From positions 806,001-870,000 of the forward strand of contig JADJSD010000001.1 of the NCBI GenBank assembly GCA_016711875.1: a stretch of DNA of 64,000 nucleotides, given 5' to 3'. This DNA comes from Betaproteobacteria bacterium (GTDB lineage: Bacteria > Pseudomonadota > Gammaproteobacteria > Burkholderiales > Usitatibacteraceae). The notes under the pieces are model-generated. The model ran no database searches. It saw only the letters and a list, made by a program, of their open reading frames with translations, and was not told the origin of the DNA. The translations under genes were made by a program, and so were the position numbers. Below, piece after piece: positions 1 through 9,653 of this stretch; the first letter of the stretch is position 1; the number at the start of each line of letters is the position of its first letter.

Positions 1-1051
1 CCCACAGCAGGAAACCGTTCGTGGGATCGAGTTCGTACAACAGGCTGCCGCTCGCCCGGATGGCCGCCTGGTGGCGCAGCCGCCAGGCTTCCGTGGAGCG
101 CGCCTCCGCCTCGCGTTCGGCCAGCAAGGCCGCCGCGAAGAGCGTGGAGACGATCACTGTCGCGATGTAGCCCTGCACGTGCAGGAGCGAGCGCCAGACC
201 GGCAGGCCCTCGATGGCGAAGGGGCCCGTCCCGTTGGCGGTGTGCCAGAAGCAAAGCAGCCCGAAGACGGCGAGGCCTGCCGTGGCGGCCCGCAACCCGA
301 ACCGCAGCGCCGCCCAGATGAGGAACGGCGCGCACAGGTAGGCGAGCGCCGGCACGTAGCCCGAGATGGCCGGGGTGTACCGGAAGACGAAGTGCGTGGT
401 GAGGACGAGGCCCGCGAACAAGGCGACCAGTTCCGCGGTGCGGTCCTTGAGGGCGCGATCGCGCAGCGTGCGCCGCGAGGCCCGGCGGCCGCCTTGCCCC
501 CAGGCGAGCAGCATCGGGGCCACCATGATCACCCCGAGGAAGTCCGAGACGAAGGTGATCGACCACTGCTCGCGCAGCGGCGCGTCGAAGATCGCGTACG
601 CCGCCACCGCGTCCGTGAGGGCGACGATCGCCACCATCGGCACGAGGTTCACGAGGAACCCCCCCAGCCCGAAGAGACTCGAGATGCCCACCCGGCCGCC
701 GCCCAGGCGCAGGAGCACGGCCGCGAGGAGCGCGGGCTCACCCACCCCCATGACGGCCGCGGCGATGCTTTCGGTGACGCCGGCCTTCACGGCGTAGCCG
801 GCCGCGAGGTTGATCGCAGCCACGATCACGAGCAGTGTCGGCCAGCGGCGACGGCTGGCGACCAGCAGCGCCCCGAGGGCGAGGCCATCGGCGGGCCAGA
901 CGAAAGGCGGGAAGCGCGGGGAGAGGGGAAGCGAGAGCGCGAAGTACGCGAGCGCGGCGTATGCGAGCGCGAATGCGACGACGAGCCCCGGCGAACCCGG
1001 CGCGCTGTCGGCTGCCCCGGCGCCCTCGGGCCTGGCTTCGTTGTTGTTCAC
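1..1051 (-). CDS. MASE1-PAS membrane sensor protein (partial, C-terminus outside window)
   Basis: The gene runs off the left edge; about 350 N-terminal codons are visible. They encode a very hydrophobic protein with roughly eight membrane segments over residues 20-310, including the stretch FVWPADGLALG, which looks like a MASE1 integral-membrane sensor domain. It is followed by the first strand of a PAS-like soluble domain (SGSLLYELDP) that the edge cuts. MASE1 domains are known on histidine kinases and on diguanylate cyclases/phosphodiesterases, so the output module cannot be told from here. The GTG start at 1051 was chosen because GAGG lies ten bases upstream. The gene is divergent from an OmpR-type response regulator 87 bp away, which makes a histidine kinase the likeliest output; that is inference. 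Confidence 0.75.
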   Translation of the reverse strand, partial: MNNNEARPEGAGAADSAPGSPGLVVAFALAYAALAYFALSLPLSPRFPPFVWPADGLALGALLVASRRRWPTLLVIVAAINLAAGYAVKAGVTESIAAAVMGVGEPALLAAVLLRLGGGRVGISSLFGLGGFLVNLVPMVAIVALTDAVAAYAIFDAPLREQWSITFVSDFLGVIMVAPMLLAWGQGGRRASRRTLRDRALKDRTAELVALFAGLVLTTHFVFRYTPAISGYVPALAYLCAPFLIWAALRFGLRAATAGLAVFGLLCFWHTANGTGPFAIEGLPVWRSLLHVQGYIATVIVSTLFAAALLAEREAEARSTEAWRLRHQAAIRASGSLLYELDPTNGFLLW

Positions 1052-1098
1052 GGGGTCGGTGCCTCGCGGGTTTTCTGGCGATTCTACGGCCTGACGGC

Positions 1099-1104
1099 GT
1101 AAAA
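1099..1104 (+). promoter_or_regulatory. Possible -10 box (TAAAAT) for the response regulator
   Basis: TAAAAT lies 34 bases before the TTG start of the response regulator, in the short divergent gap with the MASE1 gene. No good -35 hexamer is visible. The same motif (TAAAAT or TAGAAT followed by a C-rich stretch) precedes several other genes in the window. Confidence 0.4.
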
Positions 1105-1138
1105 TAGGCCCGATTCCCTCTACCCGGCCGGAAATATC

Positions 1139-1855
<717 letters not shown>

Positions 1856-1860
1856 GCTTC

Positions 1861-3573
1861 TTGTCCCGCCAGTTCCGCCTCCCGATCGCCTTCCGGCCCC
1901 GCCTGCTGGATTGCCTGCCGGGATACTCGAAGGCCGATTTCTCGGCCGACTTCGGCGCGGGACTCACCGTGGCCCTCGTGGCCCTGCCCCTCGCGATGGC
2001 CTTCGGCATCGCCTCGGGCGTGCGACCCGAAGCGGGCATCGTCACCGCCATCGTGGGCGGCCTCATCGTTTCCCTGCTGGGTGGCTCGCGCGTGCAGATC
2101 GCGGGGCCGGCGGGCGCGTTCGTCGCCATCCTCTACGGCATCACGGAGAAGTACGGCGTCGCCAACCTGCTCATCGCCACCATCATGGCCGGCGTGCTGC
2201 TCTTCGCGATGGGGGCCTTCAAGCTCGGCACGCTGGTGCGCTTCATCCCGATTTCGATCGTGATCGGCTTCACCAACGGCATCGCCGTCATCATCGCGCT
2301 GCAGCAAGTGAAGGATTTCTTCGGCCTCGCCATCGAGAAGATGCCGTCGAACTTCTTCTCGCAGCTTTCGGCCATCGGCCAGGCGGCCGGGACGGCCAAC
2401 TGGATCGCGGCCGTCATCGGCGTGGCCTCGGTCCTCGTGATCCTGGTCTGGCCGGTGTCCTACAAGCCGAACTCGGGGCGTTTCGCGCGCATCGCCTCGA
2501 AGCTCCCCTCGACGGTGATCGTGCTCGCCGTCTCGGCGGCCGTCGTGAGCGTGTTCCACCTGCCCGTCGAGACGATCGGCAGCCGCTTCGGCCAGCTGCC
2601 CTCGGGACTGCCGATGCCCGCGATGCCGGTGTTCAACTGGGAGACGGCGCAGAACCTCGTGGGCCCGACCATCGCCATCGCCTTGCTGGGCGCCATCGAG
2701 TCGCTCCTTTGCGCGCGCGTGGCCGACGGGCTGATCGAGGACCGCCACGACCCCAACCAGGAACTGATGGCGCAGGGCGTGGCCAATTTCGTCACGCCCT
2801 TCTTCGGCGGCATCGCGGTGACCGGCACCATCGCCCGCACCGTTACCAACGTGCGCACGGGCGGGCGCACGCCCGTCGCCGGCATCGTGCACGCCCTGGC
2901 GCTCTTCCTGGTGATCCTCGTGGCCGCGCCCCTCGCCTCGAAGATTCCGCTCGCGGCGCTGGCGGCCATCCTGATGTGGGTGGCCTGGAACATGGGCGAA
3001 TGGCGCGAATTCCTGCGCATCCGCCAGTTCTCGATGATCTACAAGTCGACCCTGCTCTCCACGTTCTTCCTCACGGTCGTCTTCGACCTGGTGGTGGCGG
3101 TGGAGGTGGGCCTCGTCCTCTCCTCGCTCTTCTTCATCTACCGCATGAGCTCGCTCACCAAGATCGAGCCCTTCGACCTGCCGCACCCGGTGGCCCGCCT
3201 GGCGGACGGGAGGCGCGTGGAGGCCTACTCGCTCTTCGGCTCGTTCTTCTTCGGCTCGGTGACCAAGCTCGAGAACCTCGTGAACCCCAAGGGCCCCGTC
3301 CCCGACGTGCTCGTGCTCGAGATGCACCAGGTGATCAACATGGACACGACGGGCCTCGACGCGCTCGAGAGCCTGCACGCGATGCTGAAGAAGCGCGGCT
3401 CGCGCCTCGTCCTGGTCGATCCCAACGAGCAGCCCCTGGGCCTCTTCCGGCGCAGCGGATTCATCGAGCTGCTGGGCCACGAGAACGTCTTCGAGTCGAT
3501 GGAGGAGGTCATCGACCATTTCCTCGACGCCCCGCGCGAGGACGAGAGCTCGGGAAACCTCGGGTACCTCTGA
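1861..3573 (+). CDS. SulP-family inorganic anion permease with STAS domain
   Basis: The 570-residue inner-membrane protein has the SulP architecture. About a dozen hydrophobic segments span residues 25-430, including the conserved AGPAGAFVAIL stretch, and a cytoplasmic STAS domain covers about 450-555 (DVLVLEMHQVINMDTTG). SulP proteins move sulfate, bicarbonate or other anions in symport or exchange; the substrate cannot be assigned from sequence. The start is a TTG at 1861, 5 bp after the stop of the response regulator, consistent with coupled translation. It converges with thrH. Sulfate is attractive given the sulfur genes elsewhere in the window, but bicarbonate (BicA-like) is an equal alternative. 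Confidence 0.88.
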   Translation: MSRQFRLPIAFRPRLLDCLPGYSKADFSADFGAGLTVALVALPLAMAFGIASGVRPEAGIVTAIVGGLIVSLLGGSRVQIAGPAGAFVAILYGITEKYGVANLLIATIMAGVLLFAMGAFKLGTLVRFIPISIVIGFTNGIAVIIALQQVKDFFGLAIEKMPSNFFSQLSAIGQAAGTANWIAAVIGVASVLVILVWPVSYKPNSGRFARIASKLPSTVIVLAVSAAVVSVFHLPVETIGSRFGQLPSGLPMPAMPVFNWETAQNLVGPTIAIALLGAIESLLCARVADGLIEDRHDPNQELMAQGVANFVTPFFGGIAVTGTIARTVTNVRTGGRTPVAGIVHALALFLVILVAAPLASKIPLAALAAILMWVAWNMGEWREFLRIRQFSMIYKSTLLSTFFLTVVFDLVVAVEVGLVLSSLFFIYRMSSLTKIEPFDLPHPVARLADGRRVEAYSLFGSFFFGSVTKLENLVNPKGPVPDVLVLEMHQVINMDTTGLDALESLHAMLKKRGSRLVLVDPNEQPLGLFRRSGFIELLGHENVFESMEEVIDHFLDAPREDESSGNLGYL

Positions 3574-3575
3574 GT

Positions 3576-3590
3576 CGGCCCGCGGGGCCG
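3576..3590. terminator. GC-rich hairpin between convergent genes
   Basis: A perfect 6-bp stem (CGGCCC/GGGCCG) with a 3-nt loop fills the 24-bp gap between the convergent sulP-like and thrH genes. There is no T-run on either side, so termination efficiency is uncertain. Confidence 0.35.
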
Positions 3591-3597
3591 GGCGGCG

Positions 3598-4206
3598 CTA
3601 GATCCGCGCGCTCGCCTCGCCGATGGCCGCACGCAGCGCCGCGTATTCCCGGACCACGGGATACTGCGGAAACTGCGCCAGGATGCCCTCCGGCGGCCGG
3701 AAGAAGATGCCCGCGTGCGCCGCGCCCAGCATGGCGGTGTCGTTGTACGAATCCCCCGCGGCGATCACCTGGAAGTTGAGGGCCCGGAAGGCGTTCACCG
3801 CCGCGCGCTTCTGGTCGGGCATGCGAAGCCGGTAGCCGCGCACGAATCCGGCGTCATCCACCTCGAGCCGGTGGCAGAAGAGCGTGGGCTCGCCCAGCTG
3901 CGCCATGAGCGGGCGGGCGAATTCGTAGAAGGTATCCGAGAGGATCACGACCTGGAACTTCGTGCGCAGCTCGTCCAGGAAAGCGCGCGCGCCGGGCATC
4001 GGGCCCATGCCCGCGATGACGGCCTGGATATCCGCGAGGCCGAGTTTTTTCTTCTCGAGCAGGTCGAGGCGAAAGCGCATGAGCTTGTCGTAGTCCGGCT
4101 CGTCGCGCGTGGTGCGCGAGAGTTCGGGGATGCCGGTTCGCTTCGAGAATTCGATCCAGATCTCGGGAACGAGGACGCCTTCGAGGTCGAGGCAGACGAT
4201 TTGCAA
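3598..4206 (-). CDS. thrH: Phosphoserine phosphatase / homoserine phosphotransferase ThrH
   Basis: The 202-residue protein of the HAD superfamily closely resembles ThrH of Pseudomonas, which dephosphorylates phosphoserine and can transfer the phosphate to homoserine. Motif I is CLDLEGVLVPEIW (catalytic D7, E9), motif II lies in VVILSDTFYEF, and motif IV is AAGDSYNDTAML; all are characteristic of ThrH. The open frame extends further upstream, but the TTG at 4206 has GGAG eight bases ahead and gives the family length (about 205 residues). It is separated by 64 bp from the thiolase gene on the same strand. The role is serine/threonine metabolism in the cytoplasm. Confidence 0.9.
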   Translation of the reverse strand: MQIVCLDLEGVLVPEIWIEFSKRTGIPELSRTTRDEPDYDKLMRFRLDLLEKKKLGLADIQAVIAGMGPMPGARAFLDELRTKFQVVILSDTFYEFARPLMAQLGEPTLFCHRLEVDDAGFVRGYRLRMPDQKRAAVNAFRALNFQVIAAGDSYNDTAMLGAAHAGIFFRPPEGILAQFPQYPVVREYAALRAAIGEASARI

Positions 4207-4270
4207 GGGGAGGTCTCCGGCGCGGCCGTCAGGGGCCGCGCATTCACCCCCGATTCTACCGTGCGGCCCT

Positions 4271-5554
4271 TCAGGCCGATTCGAGCAGCGCCACCGTGCC
4301 GAGACCGCCGTCGGCGCAGATCGACACCACCGCGCGCTTGCCCGGACCCATCGCGGCCAGCTCCTTGACCGCCTGCGAAAGGATGCGCGCGCCCGTGGCG
4401 CCGAACGGGTGGCCGATGGCGACGCTGCCACCGTGCGGGTTGAGGCGATCCCACGGGAAAGCGCCGAGCGGAGCCGCGACGCCCGCCTTCTCGCGCACGA
4501 AGGCCTCGCTCTCGATCGCCGCGATGTTGCAGAGCACCTGCGCCGCGAAAGCCTCGTGGATCTCCCACAGGTGGATGTCCGCGAGGCCGAGCCCGTGCCG
4601 CGCGAGGAGCCGCGGAATCGCGTAGGCGGGCGCCATGAGCAGGCCCTCCGTCGCGAGGTCCACGGCCGCGATCTCCCAATCGATGAGTCGCGCTTTCGGG
4701 CCGCCTGCGGGCAGTCGCGAAAGGCCGGCTTGCGTCGCCACCCAGAGCGCCGCCGCGCCGTCGGTGAGCGGCGAGGCGTTGCCCGCGGTGATCGTGCCCG
4801 CCCCGCGGTCGAACGCGGGTCTCAATTTCGCGAGCTTCTCGGGCGTGGTGTCCGCCCGCGGGATGCCATCGCGCGCCGCCTCGCCCGCCGGGATGACCAG
4901 GTCGTCGAAGAAGCCGCCGGCCAGGGCCTTCACGGCGCGCGCATGTGACTCGTAGGCCAGCCGGTCCTGCGCCTCCCGCGGGATCTTCCGCGCCTTCGCC
5001 ATCTCCTCGCAGTGCTCGCCCATGCTCTTGCCGGTCGCCCGGTTGCGCACCGACGGCACATGCAGCTTCACGTCGGCGGCCTTGATGGCGAAGAACCGGT
5101 CGATCCGCTCGCCGAACGAGCGCGCCTGCGTGAGGCGCCGCAACCAGTCCGAGAGCCCCTGCGACAATCCGATCTGCACGCGGCTCATGCTCTCCACGCC
5201 GCCGGCCAGGGCCAGGTGGAAGTCGCCGCCCAGCATCGATGCCGACTCGAACGCCGCCACCATGCTCGTCGAGCAGGCGAGCACCGTCGTGAAGGCGGGC
5301 GTCTCCCCCGGCAGGCCCGCTTCCAGCACTACCTCGCGGGCGATGTTGCTCCAGCCCAGGTTGGAAGCCACCGTGCCCCAGGCGACGAGGTCGGGCCGGT
5401 CGCCCGCGGCGAGCTTCGTGCCCATTGCCTTTGCGACGGGAATCGAGAGCGCCACGGCATCCAGGGCGGCGAGGCCGCCGTCGACGCGGGCGAAGGGCGT
5501 GCGCACGCCCGGGACGAGCCAGACGGGCTTCGCGGGATCGAGGTTCGGTTTCAT
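4271..5554 (-). CDS. Thiolase (acetyl-CoA C-acyltransferase, FadI-like)
   Basis: The 427-residue thiolase has the nucleophilic cysteine C94 in VLACSTSM, the histidine motif GHPFGATGAR and the second cysteine in CADGGLG near the C-terminus. Thiolases cleave 3-ketoacyl-CoA in beta-oxidation or condense two acetyl-CoA. Length and the HPFGATGAR signature fit the FadI group better than the shorter PhaA type. The open frame extends upstream in a shadow region; the ATG at 5554 is preceded by AAGGAG six bases away. A dienoyl-CoA isomerase gene lies about 2.4 kb upstream on the same strand, which fits unsaturated fatty-acid degradation, but no hydroxyacyl-CoA dehydrogenase is adjacent. The specific substrate is unassigned. 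Confidence 0.88.
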   Translation of the reverse strand: MKPNLDPAKPVWLVPGVRTPFARVDGGLAALDAVALSIPVAKAMGTKLAAGDRPDLVAWGTVASNLGWSNIAREVVLEAGLPGETPAFTTVLACSTSMVAAFESASMLGGDFHLALAGGVESMSRVQIGLSQGLSDWLRRLTQARSFGERIDRFFAIKAADVKLHVPSVRNRATGKSMGEHCEEMAKARKIPREAQDRLAYESHARAVKALAGGFFDDLVIPAGEAARDGIPRADTTPEKLAKLRPAFDRGAGTITAGNASPLTDGAAALWVATQAGLSRLPAGGPKARLIDWEIAAVDLATEGLLMAPAYAIPRLLARHGLGLADIHLWEIHEAFAAQVLCNIAAIESEAFVREKAGVAAPLGAFPWDRLNPHGGSVAIGHPFGATGARILSQAVKELAAMGPGKRAVVSICADGGLGTVALLESA

Positions 5555-5573
5555 CGGTTTCTCCTTCGTTCGG

Positions 5574-7358
5574 TCATCGCCACGAGTCGCCTCCGCCATG
5601 CTCGCGGTCGAAGCGCTCGCGGTCGCGGGCGAACATCGCCTCGAGCTCCTCGCGGCCCGCGCGGGCGGCGTTGAGCAGGCGGGTCTCGTCCTGGTAGTGG
5701 GGCAGGTTCGCCTCGAGCGAGGCGCCGTTGTGGCGGCGGAAGGTGTCCGCCATCTCGCGGGCGCGGTAGGGGTCGACGCCGAGGGCCTCGAGCGCCGCCC
5801 GGCCCATGCGAAGCGCGGATTCGAAGGTCTCGCGTTCCACCACTTCGACGCCGCGCAGGCGCAGTTCGTAGTAGTGGGAGACATTGCGGGCGCGCGCGAC
5901 GATCGGCAATTGCGGCCAGTTCGCGCGCACGCGGTCGGTGAGCGCGAGGCTGCCGTCCACGTCGTCGATGGCGTTCACGAGCAGGCGCGCTCGTCCCGCC
6001 CCGGCGGCGGCGAGCAGGTCCGTGCGCGTCGCATCGCCGTAGAAGACCTGGTAGCCGAACTTGCGCAGCAGCTCGATCTGCTCCGGGTCGTGGTCGAGCA
6101 CCACGGCGCGCACGCCGTTCGCGAGCAGCAGGCGGCCCACGATCTGGCCGAAGCGGCCGAAGCCCGCGATGATGACGGGCGCCTCCTCGGGAATCGCGTC
6201 GGGCTCGCGGGCGCCCTCCGCCTTCACGCAGAGCCACCGGTCGTGGGCGAGCAGCAGGAGGGGCGTCGCCGCCATCGAGAGCGCGACCGAGATGGTGAGG
6301 AGCGCCTCCCATTCGCGGGAGAGCACGCCCGCGACGCGCGCCGAGGCGAACACCACGAACGCGAATTCGCCGCCCTGCGACAGGAGGAACGCGAAGAGCA
6401 GGCGCTGGCGGGCCGTCACGCCGAGCGCGCGCGCCACCGCCCAGAGGGTCGCGATCTTGATGGCAAGGAAGCCGCCCACCAGCAGGAGCACCATCGCCGG
6501 CCGCGACGCGAGCAGGCCGAAGTCGACCGTCATGCCCACCGCGATGAAGAAGAGGCCCAGCAGGAGGCCCTTGAACGGTTCGATGTCCGTCTCGAGCGCG
6601 TGGCGGTACTCCGAACCGGCGAGCAGGACGCCCGCGAGGAACGCCCCGAGTGCCATCGACAGCCCCGCGGCCGTCATGAGCTGCGCGATGCCCAGGACGA
6701 GCAGGAGCGCGAACGCCGTGAAAAGCTCGCGGATGCCGGTCCGCGCGACGAGCCGCATCGCGGGTCGCGTGAAATAACGCCCGATCACGACGACCCCCGC
6801 GACCGCGGCGAAGGCGAGGGCGAAGCGCTGCCAGGCCGGCTCGGTGGACGCCGCGGGCGCGCCGGCGAGCAGCGGCACCATGGCGATGAGCGGGATGGCG
6901 GCGATGTCCTGGAAGAGGAGGATCGCGAAGGCCGAGCGGCCCGTGGGCGTGGCGAGCTCGTTGCGCTCGGTCATCGTCTGCACGGCGATCGCGGTCGAGG
7001 ACAAGCCCAGCGCGAGTCCCGCGACGAGCGCCGCCTGCCACGGCAGCCCCAGCGCGAGGAGCCCGCCGGCGAGCGCGAACCCGCACGCCGCGAGCTGCAG
7101 CGAGCCGCCGCCGAAGACCTCCTTGCGCATCGAGAGCAGGCGCTTCGGGTCGAGCTCGAGCCCGATGACGAAGAGCATCAGCACGACGCCCAGCTCCGCG
7201 AGGTGCAGCGTGGACTCGACGTCGCCCGCGAGCGCGAGGCCCCAGGGCCCGATGGCCGCGCCCGCGAGGAGGTAGCCCAGCACGGAGCCGAGCTTCGCAC
7301 GGGCGGCAAGCGGCACGATGACCACCGCCGCGGCGAGGAAGATGATGGCCTCGTTCAC
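5574..7358 (-). CDS. Kef-type K+/H+ antiporter (CPA2) with RCK domain
   Basis: The 594-residue inner-membrane protein has a CPA2 transport domain of about 12 helices (residues 3-375), containing the LLFQDIAAIPL segment typical of KefB/KefC. A cytoplasmic TrkA-N/RCK domain follows, with the Rossmann motif GFGRFGQIVG near residue 399. KefB/KefC proteins efflux potassium and are gated by glutathione adducts, protecting the cell from electrophiles. The GTG start at 7358 overlaps the stop of the upstream oxidoreductase gene by 4 bp (GTGA). That linkage with a KefF/KefG-type partner supports a genuine Kef system rather than a general Na+/H+ antiporter. KefB versus KefC cannot be settled from memory. 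Confidence 0.88.
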   Translation of the reverse strand: MNEAIIFLAAAVVIVPLAARAKLGSVLGYLLAGAAIGPWGLALAGDVESTLHLAELGVVLMLFVIGLELDPKRLLSMRKEVFGGGSLQLAACGFALAGGLLALGLPWQAALVAGLALGLSSTAIAVQTMTERNELATPTGRSAFAILLFQDIAAIPLIAMVPLLAGAPAASTEPAWQRFALAFAAVAGVVVIGRYFTRPAMRLVARTGIRELFTAFALLLVLGIAQLMTAAGLSMALGAFLAGVLLAGSEYRHALETDIEPFKGLLLGLFFIAVGMTVDFGLLASRPAMVLLLVGGFLAIKIATLWAVARALGVTARQRLLFAFLLSQGGEFAFVVFASARVAGVLSREWEALLTISVALSMAATPLLLLAHDRWLCVKAEGAREPDAIPEEAPVIIAGFGRFGQIVGRLLLANGVRAVVLDHDPEQIELLRKFGYQVFYGDATRTDLLAAAGAGRARLLVNAIDDVDGSLALTDRVRANWPQLPIVARARNVSHYYELRLRGVEVVERETFESALRMGRAALEALGVDPYRAREMADTFRRHNGASLEANLPHYQDETRLLNAARAGREELEAMFARDRERFDREHGGGDSWR

Positions 7359-7924
7359 GCGCCGCGCCCCTGCCGCCAGGCGAGAAGCCGCGCCCGCAGC
7401 GCCTCGCCCGAGCGCACGAGCGCCTCGTCGTCCACGCGGTGCGCGCCGTGCAGCACGTGCGGCTCGAGCCAGCCCATGCCGCAGAAGCGCGCCGTGCGCT
7501 CCAGGGGCGGCACGAAGGCCTCGAACGGCAGGCCGTGACGGCCCTTCCCGGAGAACGCGGCCTCGTCGCCGCCCGTCGTCACGGCCCACAGGCAATCCTT
7601 GCCCGCGAGCGCCGTGCCGCCCTCGCCGTAGGCCCAGCCCTTCACGAGGACGACGTCGAACCAGTGCTTGAGCAGGCCCGGGACGCCATACCAGTGCATC
7701 GGCGCGAGCCACACGACGAGCTGCGCGGCCTCGAGGGCCGCCTGCTCGGCGCGCGGGTCCACGTCGAAATCCGGATAGCGGTCGTAGAGCGAGCGCACCT
7801 CGGTGCGCTCGAGCGGCGCGAGGGCACGCACGAGCGCGTCGCACGCCCGCGAGCGGCCGGGATAGGGATGCGCGAGGAGCACGAGGATCGGCGGCACCGC
7901 GCCGTCGCGATCCGGGTCAGTCAC
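7355..7924 (-). CDS. KefF/KefG-type NAD(P)H oxidoreductase (Kef ancillary protein)
   Basis: A flavodoxin-like protein of about 180-189 residues. ILVLLAHPYPGRS begins the flavin-binding fold, and YPDFDVD, WLAPMHWYGVP and GWAYGEGGTAL closely match the KefF/KefG and quinone-reductase family. In enterobacteria such proteins bind the Kef channel and are needed for full activity. The start is uncertain. The GTG at 7924 (chosen) overlaps the stop of the upstream crotonase gene by 8 bp, which suggests coupling; the GTG at 7897 gives a length closer to KefF. Neither has a clear ribosome-binding site. The downstream overlap with the antiporter fixes the functional pairing. Confidence 0.85.
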   Translation of the reverse strand: MTDPDRDGAVPPILVLLAHPYPGRSRACDALVRALAPLERTEVRSLYDRYPDFDVDPRAEQAALEAAQLVVWLAPMHWYGVPGLLKHWFDVVLVKGWAYGEGGTALAGKDCLWAVTTGGDEAAFSGKGRHGLPFEAFVPPLERTARFCGMGWLEPHVLHGAHRVDDEALVRSGEALRARLLAWRQGRGA

Positions 7925-8729
7925 GGAAGCCCGGGGGACGCTTCTCGCGCGCGGCGAGGCCGGCCTCCTGCAGGTCGCCGGACAGCAGCATGGCCGCATT
8001 CCACGTCGCCACGTAGTTGAGGCCGTCGGCCACGGAATGGTCGCGCGCGTAGGTGATCATCTCCTTGCAGCCGCGGATCGCGAGCGGCGACTTGGCCGCA
8101 ATGGAGGCGGCGATCGCCATCACGCCCTCGCCGAGCGCCTCGGGCGTCGCGAAGCAGCGGTTCACGAGGCCGATCGCCTGCGCCTCCGCGCCGTCGACGA
8201 CGCGCCCGGTGTAGGCGAGCTCGCGCGCCATGCCCTCGCCGACGAGACGCGGCAGGCGCTGCAGCGTGCCCACGTCCGCCGTCATGCCCACGTCGATCTC
8301 CTTCACCGAGAACTTCGCGTCGGCCGAGCAGTAGCGGATGTCGCACGCGGTGATGAGGTCCATGCCGCCGCCGTAGCAAACGCCGTGGACAGCCGCGATG
8401 ACGGGCTTGCGGCACCGTTCGAAGGCGGTGAGCGTGTCCTGCAGGTCGAGGATGAGGCGGCGAAGCTTCTCGCGGCTCCTCGCGCCGTCCTCGTCGCGAA
8501 GTCGCGCGGCGAGGCCCTCGAGCATCGCGAGGTCGATGCCGGCGGTGAAGTGCCGGCCGGCGCCCTTGAGCACCACGACGCGGATCTCCGGCGTCTCGTC
8601 GGCGTGGCGCATGGCCTCGCGCAGCTCGTGCCACATCGCCTCCTCCATCGCGTTGGCCTTGTCGGGGCGGTTGAGGGTGAGGACGGCAACGGGGCCTTCG
8701 CGGTCGAGGGCGATCGTGGTGGCTTGCAT
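7917..8729 (-). CDS. Delta3,5-Delta2,4-dienoyl-CoA isomerase / enoyl-CoA hydratase family
   Basis: The 270-residue crotonase-fold protein carries the oxyanion-hole segments HFTAGIDLAML and GVCYGGGMDLITACD. The acidic residues in SVKEIDVGMTADVGTLQRLP match those catalytic in the mammalian ECH1 dienoyl-CoA isomerase, so isomerisation of 3,5-dienoyl-CoA to 2,4-dienoyl-CoA during unsaturated fatty-acid oxidation is more likely than simple hydration. The ATG at 8729 has GGAG six bases upstream. It overlaps the downstream kefF-like gene and lies 29 bp after ubiA. The mixed operon content suggests cotranscription rather than a shared pathway. Confidence 0.85.
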   Translation of the reverse strand: MQATTIALDREGPVAVLTLNRPDKANAMEEAMWHELREAMRHADETPEIRVVVLKGAGRHFTAGIDLAMLEGLAARLRDEDGARSREKLRRLILDLQDTLTAFERCRKPVIAAVHGVCYGGGMDLITACDIRYCSADAKFSVKEIDVGMTADVGTLQRLPRLVGEGMARELAYTGRVVDGAEAQAIGLVNRCFATPEALGEGVMAIAASIAAKSPLAIRGCKEMITYARDHSVADGLNYVATWNAAMLLSGDLQEAGLAAREKRPPGFRD

Positions 8730-8758
8730 GGAAGGCTCCGGGGTTGCGATGCGGGCGC

Positions 8759-9643
8759 TCAGCCGAAATCGGGCCGGGCGCCGAGATGGTCGAGGACCAC
8801 GCCCGCGAAGACCGCGAGCCCGATCCAGTGGTTGTGGCGGAAGGCACGGAAGCAGCCTTCGCGCGTGCGATCGCGGATCCAGAAGTAGTGCACGATCGCG
8901 ACCGCGAGCGCGGCAGCGAGCCCGAGGAAGTAGAAAGTCCGCCAGCCCTGCCAGATGCCGACGGCCGCCATCGCGCCCACGAACAGCCCGTAGCAGGCCA
9001 TCACGGCCGCCACGTCGTGCCGGCCGAAGAAGATGGCGGAGGTCTTGATGCCGATGCGCAGGTCGTCGTCGCGGTCCACCATCGCGTACTCGGTATCGTA
9101 GGCGAGCACCCAGAACAGGTTGGCCCCGAAGAGGGCCCACGCGAGGGGCGGCACGTCGTTCGTCACCGCGGCGAACGCCATGGGGATGCCGAAGCTGAAG
9201 CAGTGCCCGAGCCAGGCCTGCGGCACCGCGAGGAAGCGCTTGGTGAACGGGTAGATGGCCGCGAGCGCGCCAGCGCCCACGGAAAGGCCGATGGTGAGCA
9301 GGTTCTGGGTCCACACGACCAGGAGGAAGGCGCAGAGCGCGAGCGTCGCAGCGACGAGCACGGCCTCCTGCGGCCGGATCGTCCCGGCGGCGAGCGGCCG
9401 CTCCTTCGTGCGCTTCACGTGGGCGTCGAAGCCTCGGTCCGCGTAGTCGTTGATGGCGCAGCCGGCCGAGCGCATCAGCACCGTGCCCATCGCGAAGATC
9501 CAGAGGACGCGCCAATCCGGAATGCCGCCTGAGGCGATCCACAGACCCCACAGCGTGGGCCAAAGGAGCAGCAGGATGCCGACGGGCTTGTCGAGCCGGA
9601 CGAGCTTCTCGTACGCATCCAGGCGCGCGAGGACGGCGCTCAC
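8759..9643 (-). CDS. ubiA: 4-hydroxybenzoate octaprenyltransferase UbiA
   Basis: The 294-residue integral membrane prenyltransferase attaches the polyprenyl tail to 4-hydroxybenzoate in ubiquinone biosynthesis. It carries both aspartate-rich motifs of the UbiA superfamily, NDYADRGFD near residue 85 and YDTEYAMVDRDDD near residue 207, and eight to nine hydrophobic helices. The length equals that of the E. coli enzyme (about 290). The GTG start at 9643 is 10 bp from the stop of ubiC, which makes the substrate, so the pair encodes the first two committed steps of the pathway. Confidence 0.95.
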   Translation of the reverse strand: MSAVLARLDAYEKLVRLDKPVGILLLLWPTLWGLWIASGGIPDWRVLWIFAMGTVLMRSAGCAINDYADRGFDAHVKRTKERPLAAGTIRPQEAVLVAATLALCAFLLVVWTQNLLTIGLSVGAGALAAIYPFTKRFLAVPQAWLGHCFSFGIPMAFAAVTNDVPPLAWALFGANLFWVLAYDTEYAMVDRDDDLRIGIKTSAIFFGRHDVAAVMACYGLFVGAMAAVGIWQGWRTFYFLGLAAALAVAIVHYFWIRDRTREGCFRAFRHNHWIGLAVFAGVVLDHLGARPDFG

Positions 9644-9653
9644 GGGCCCGGCC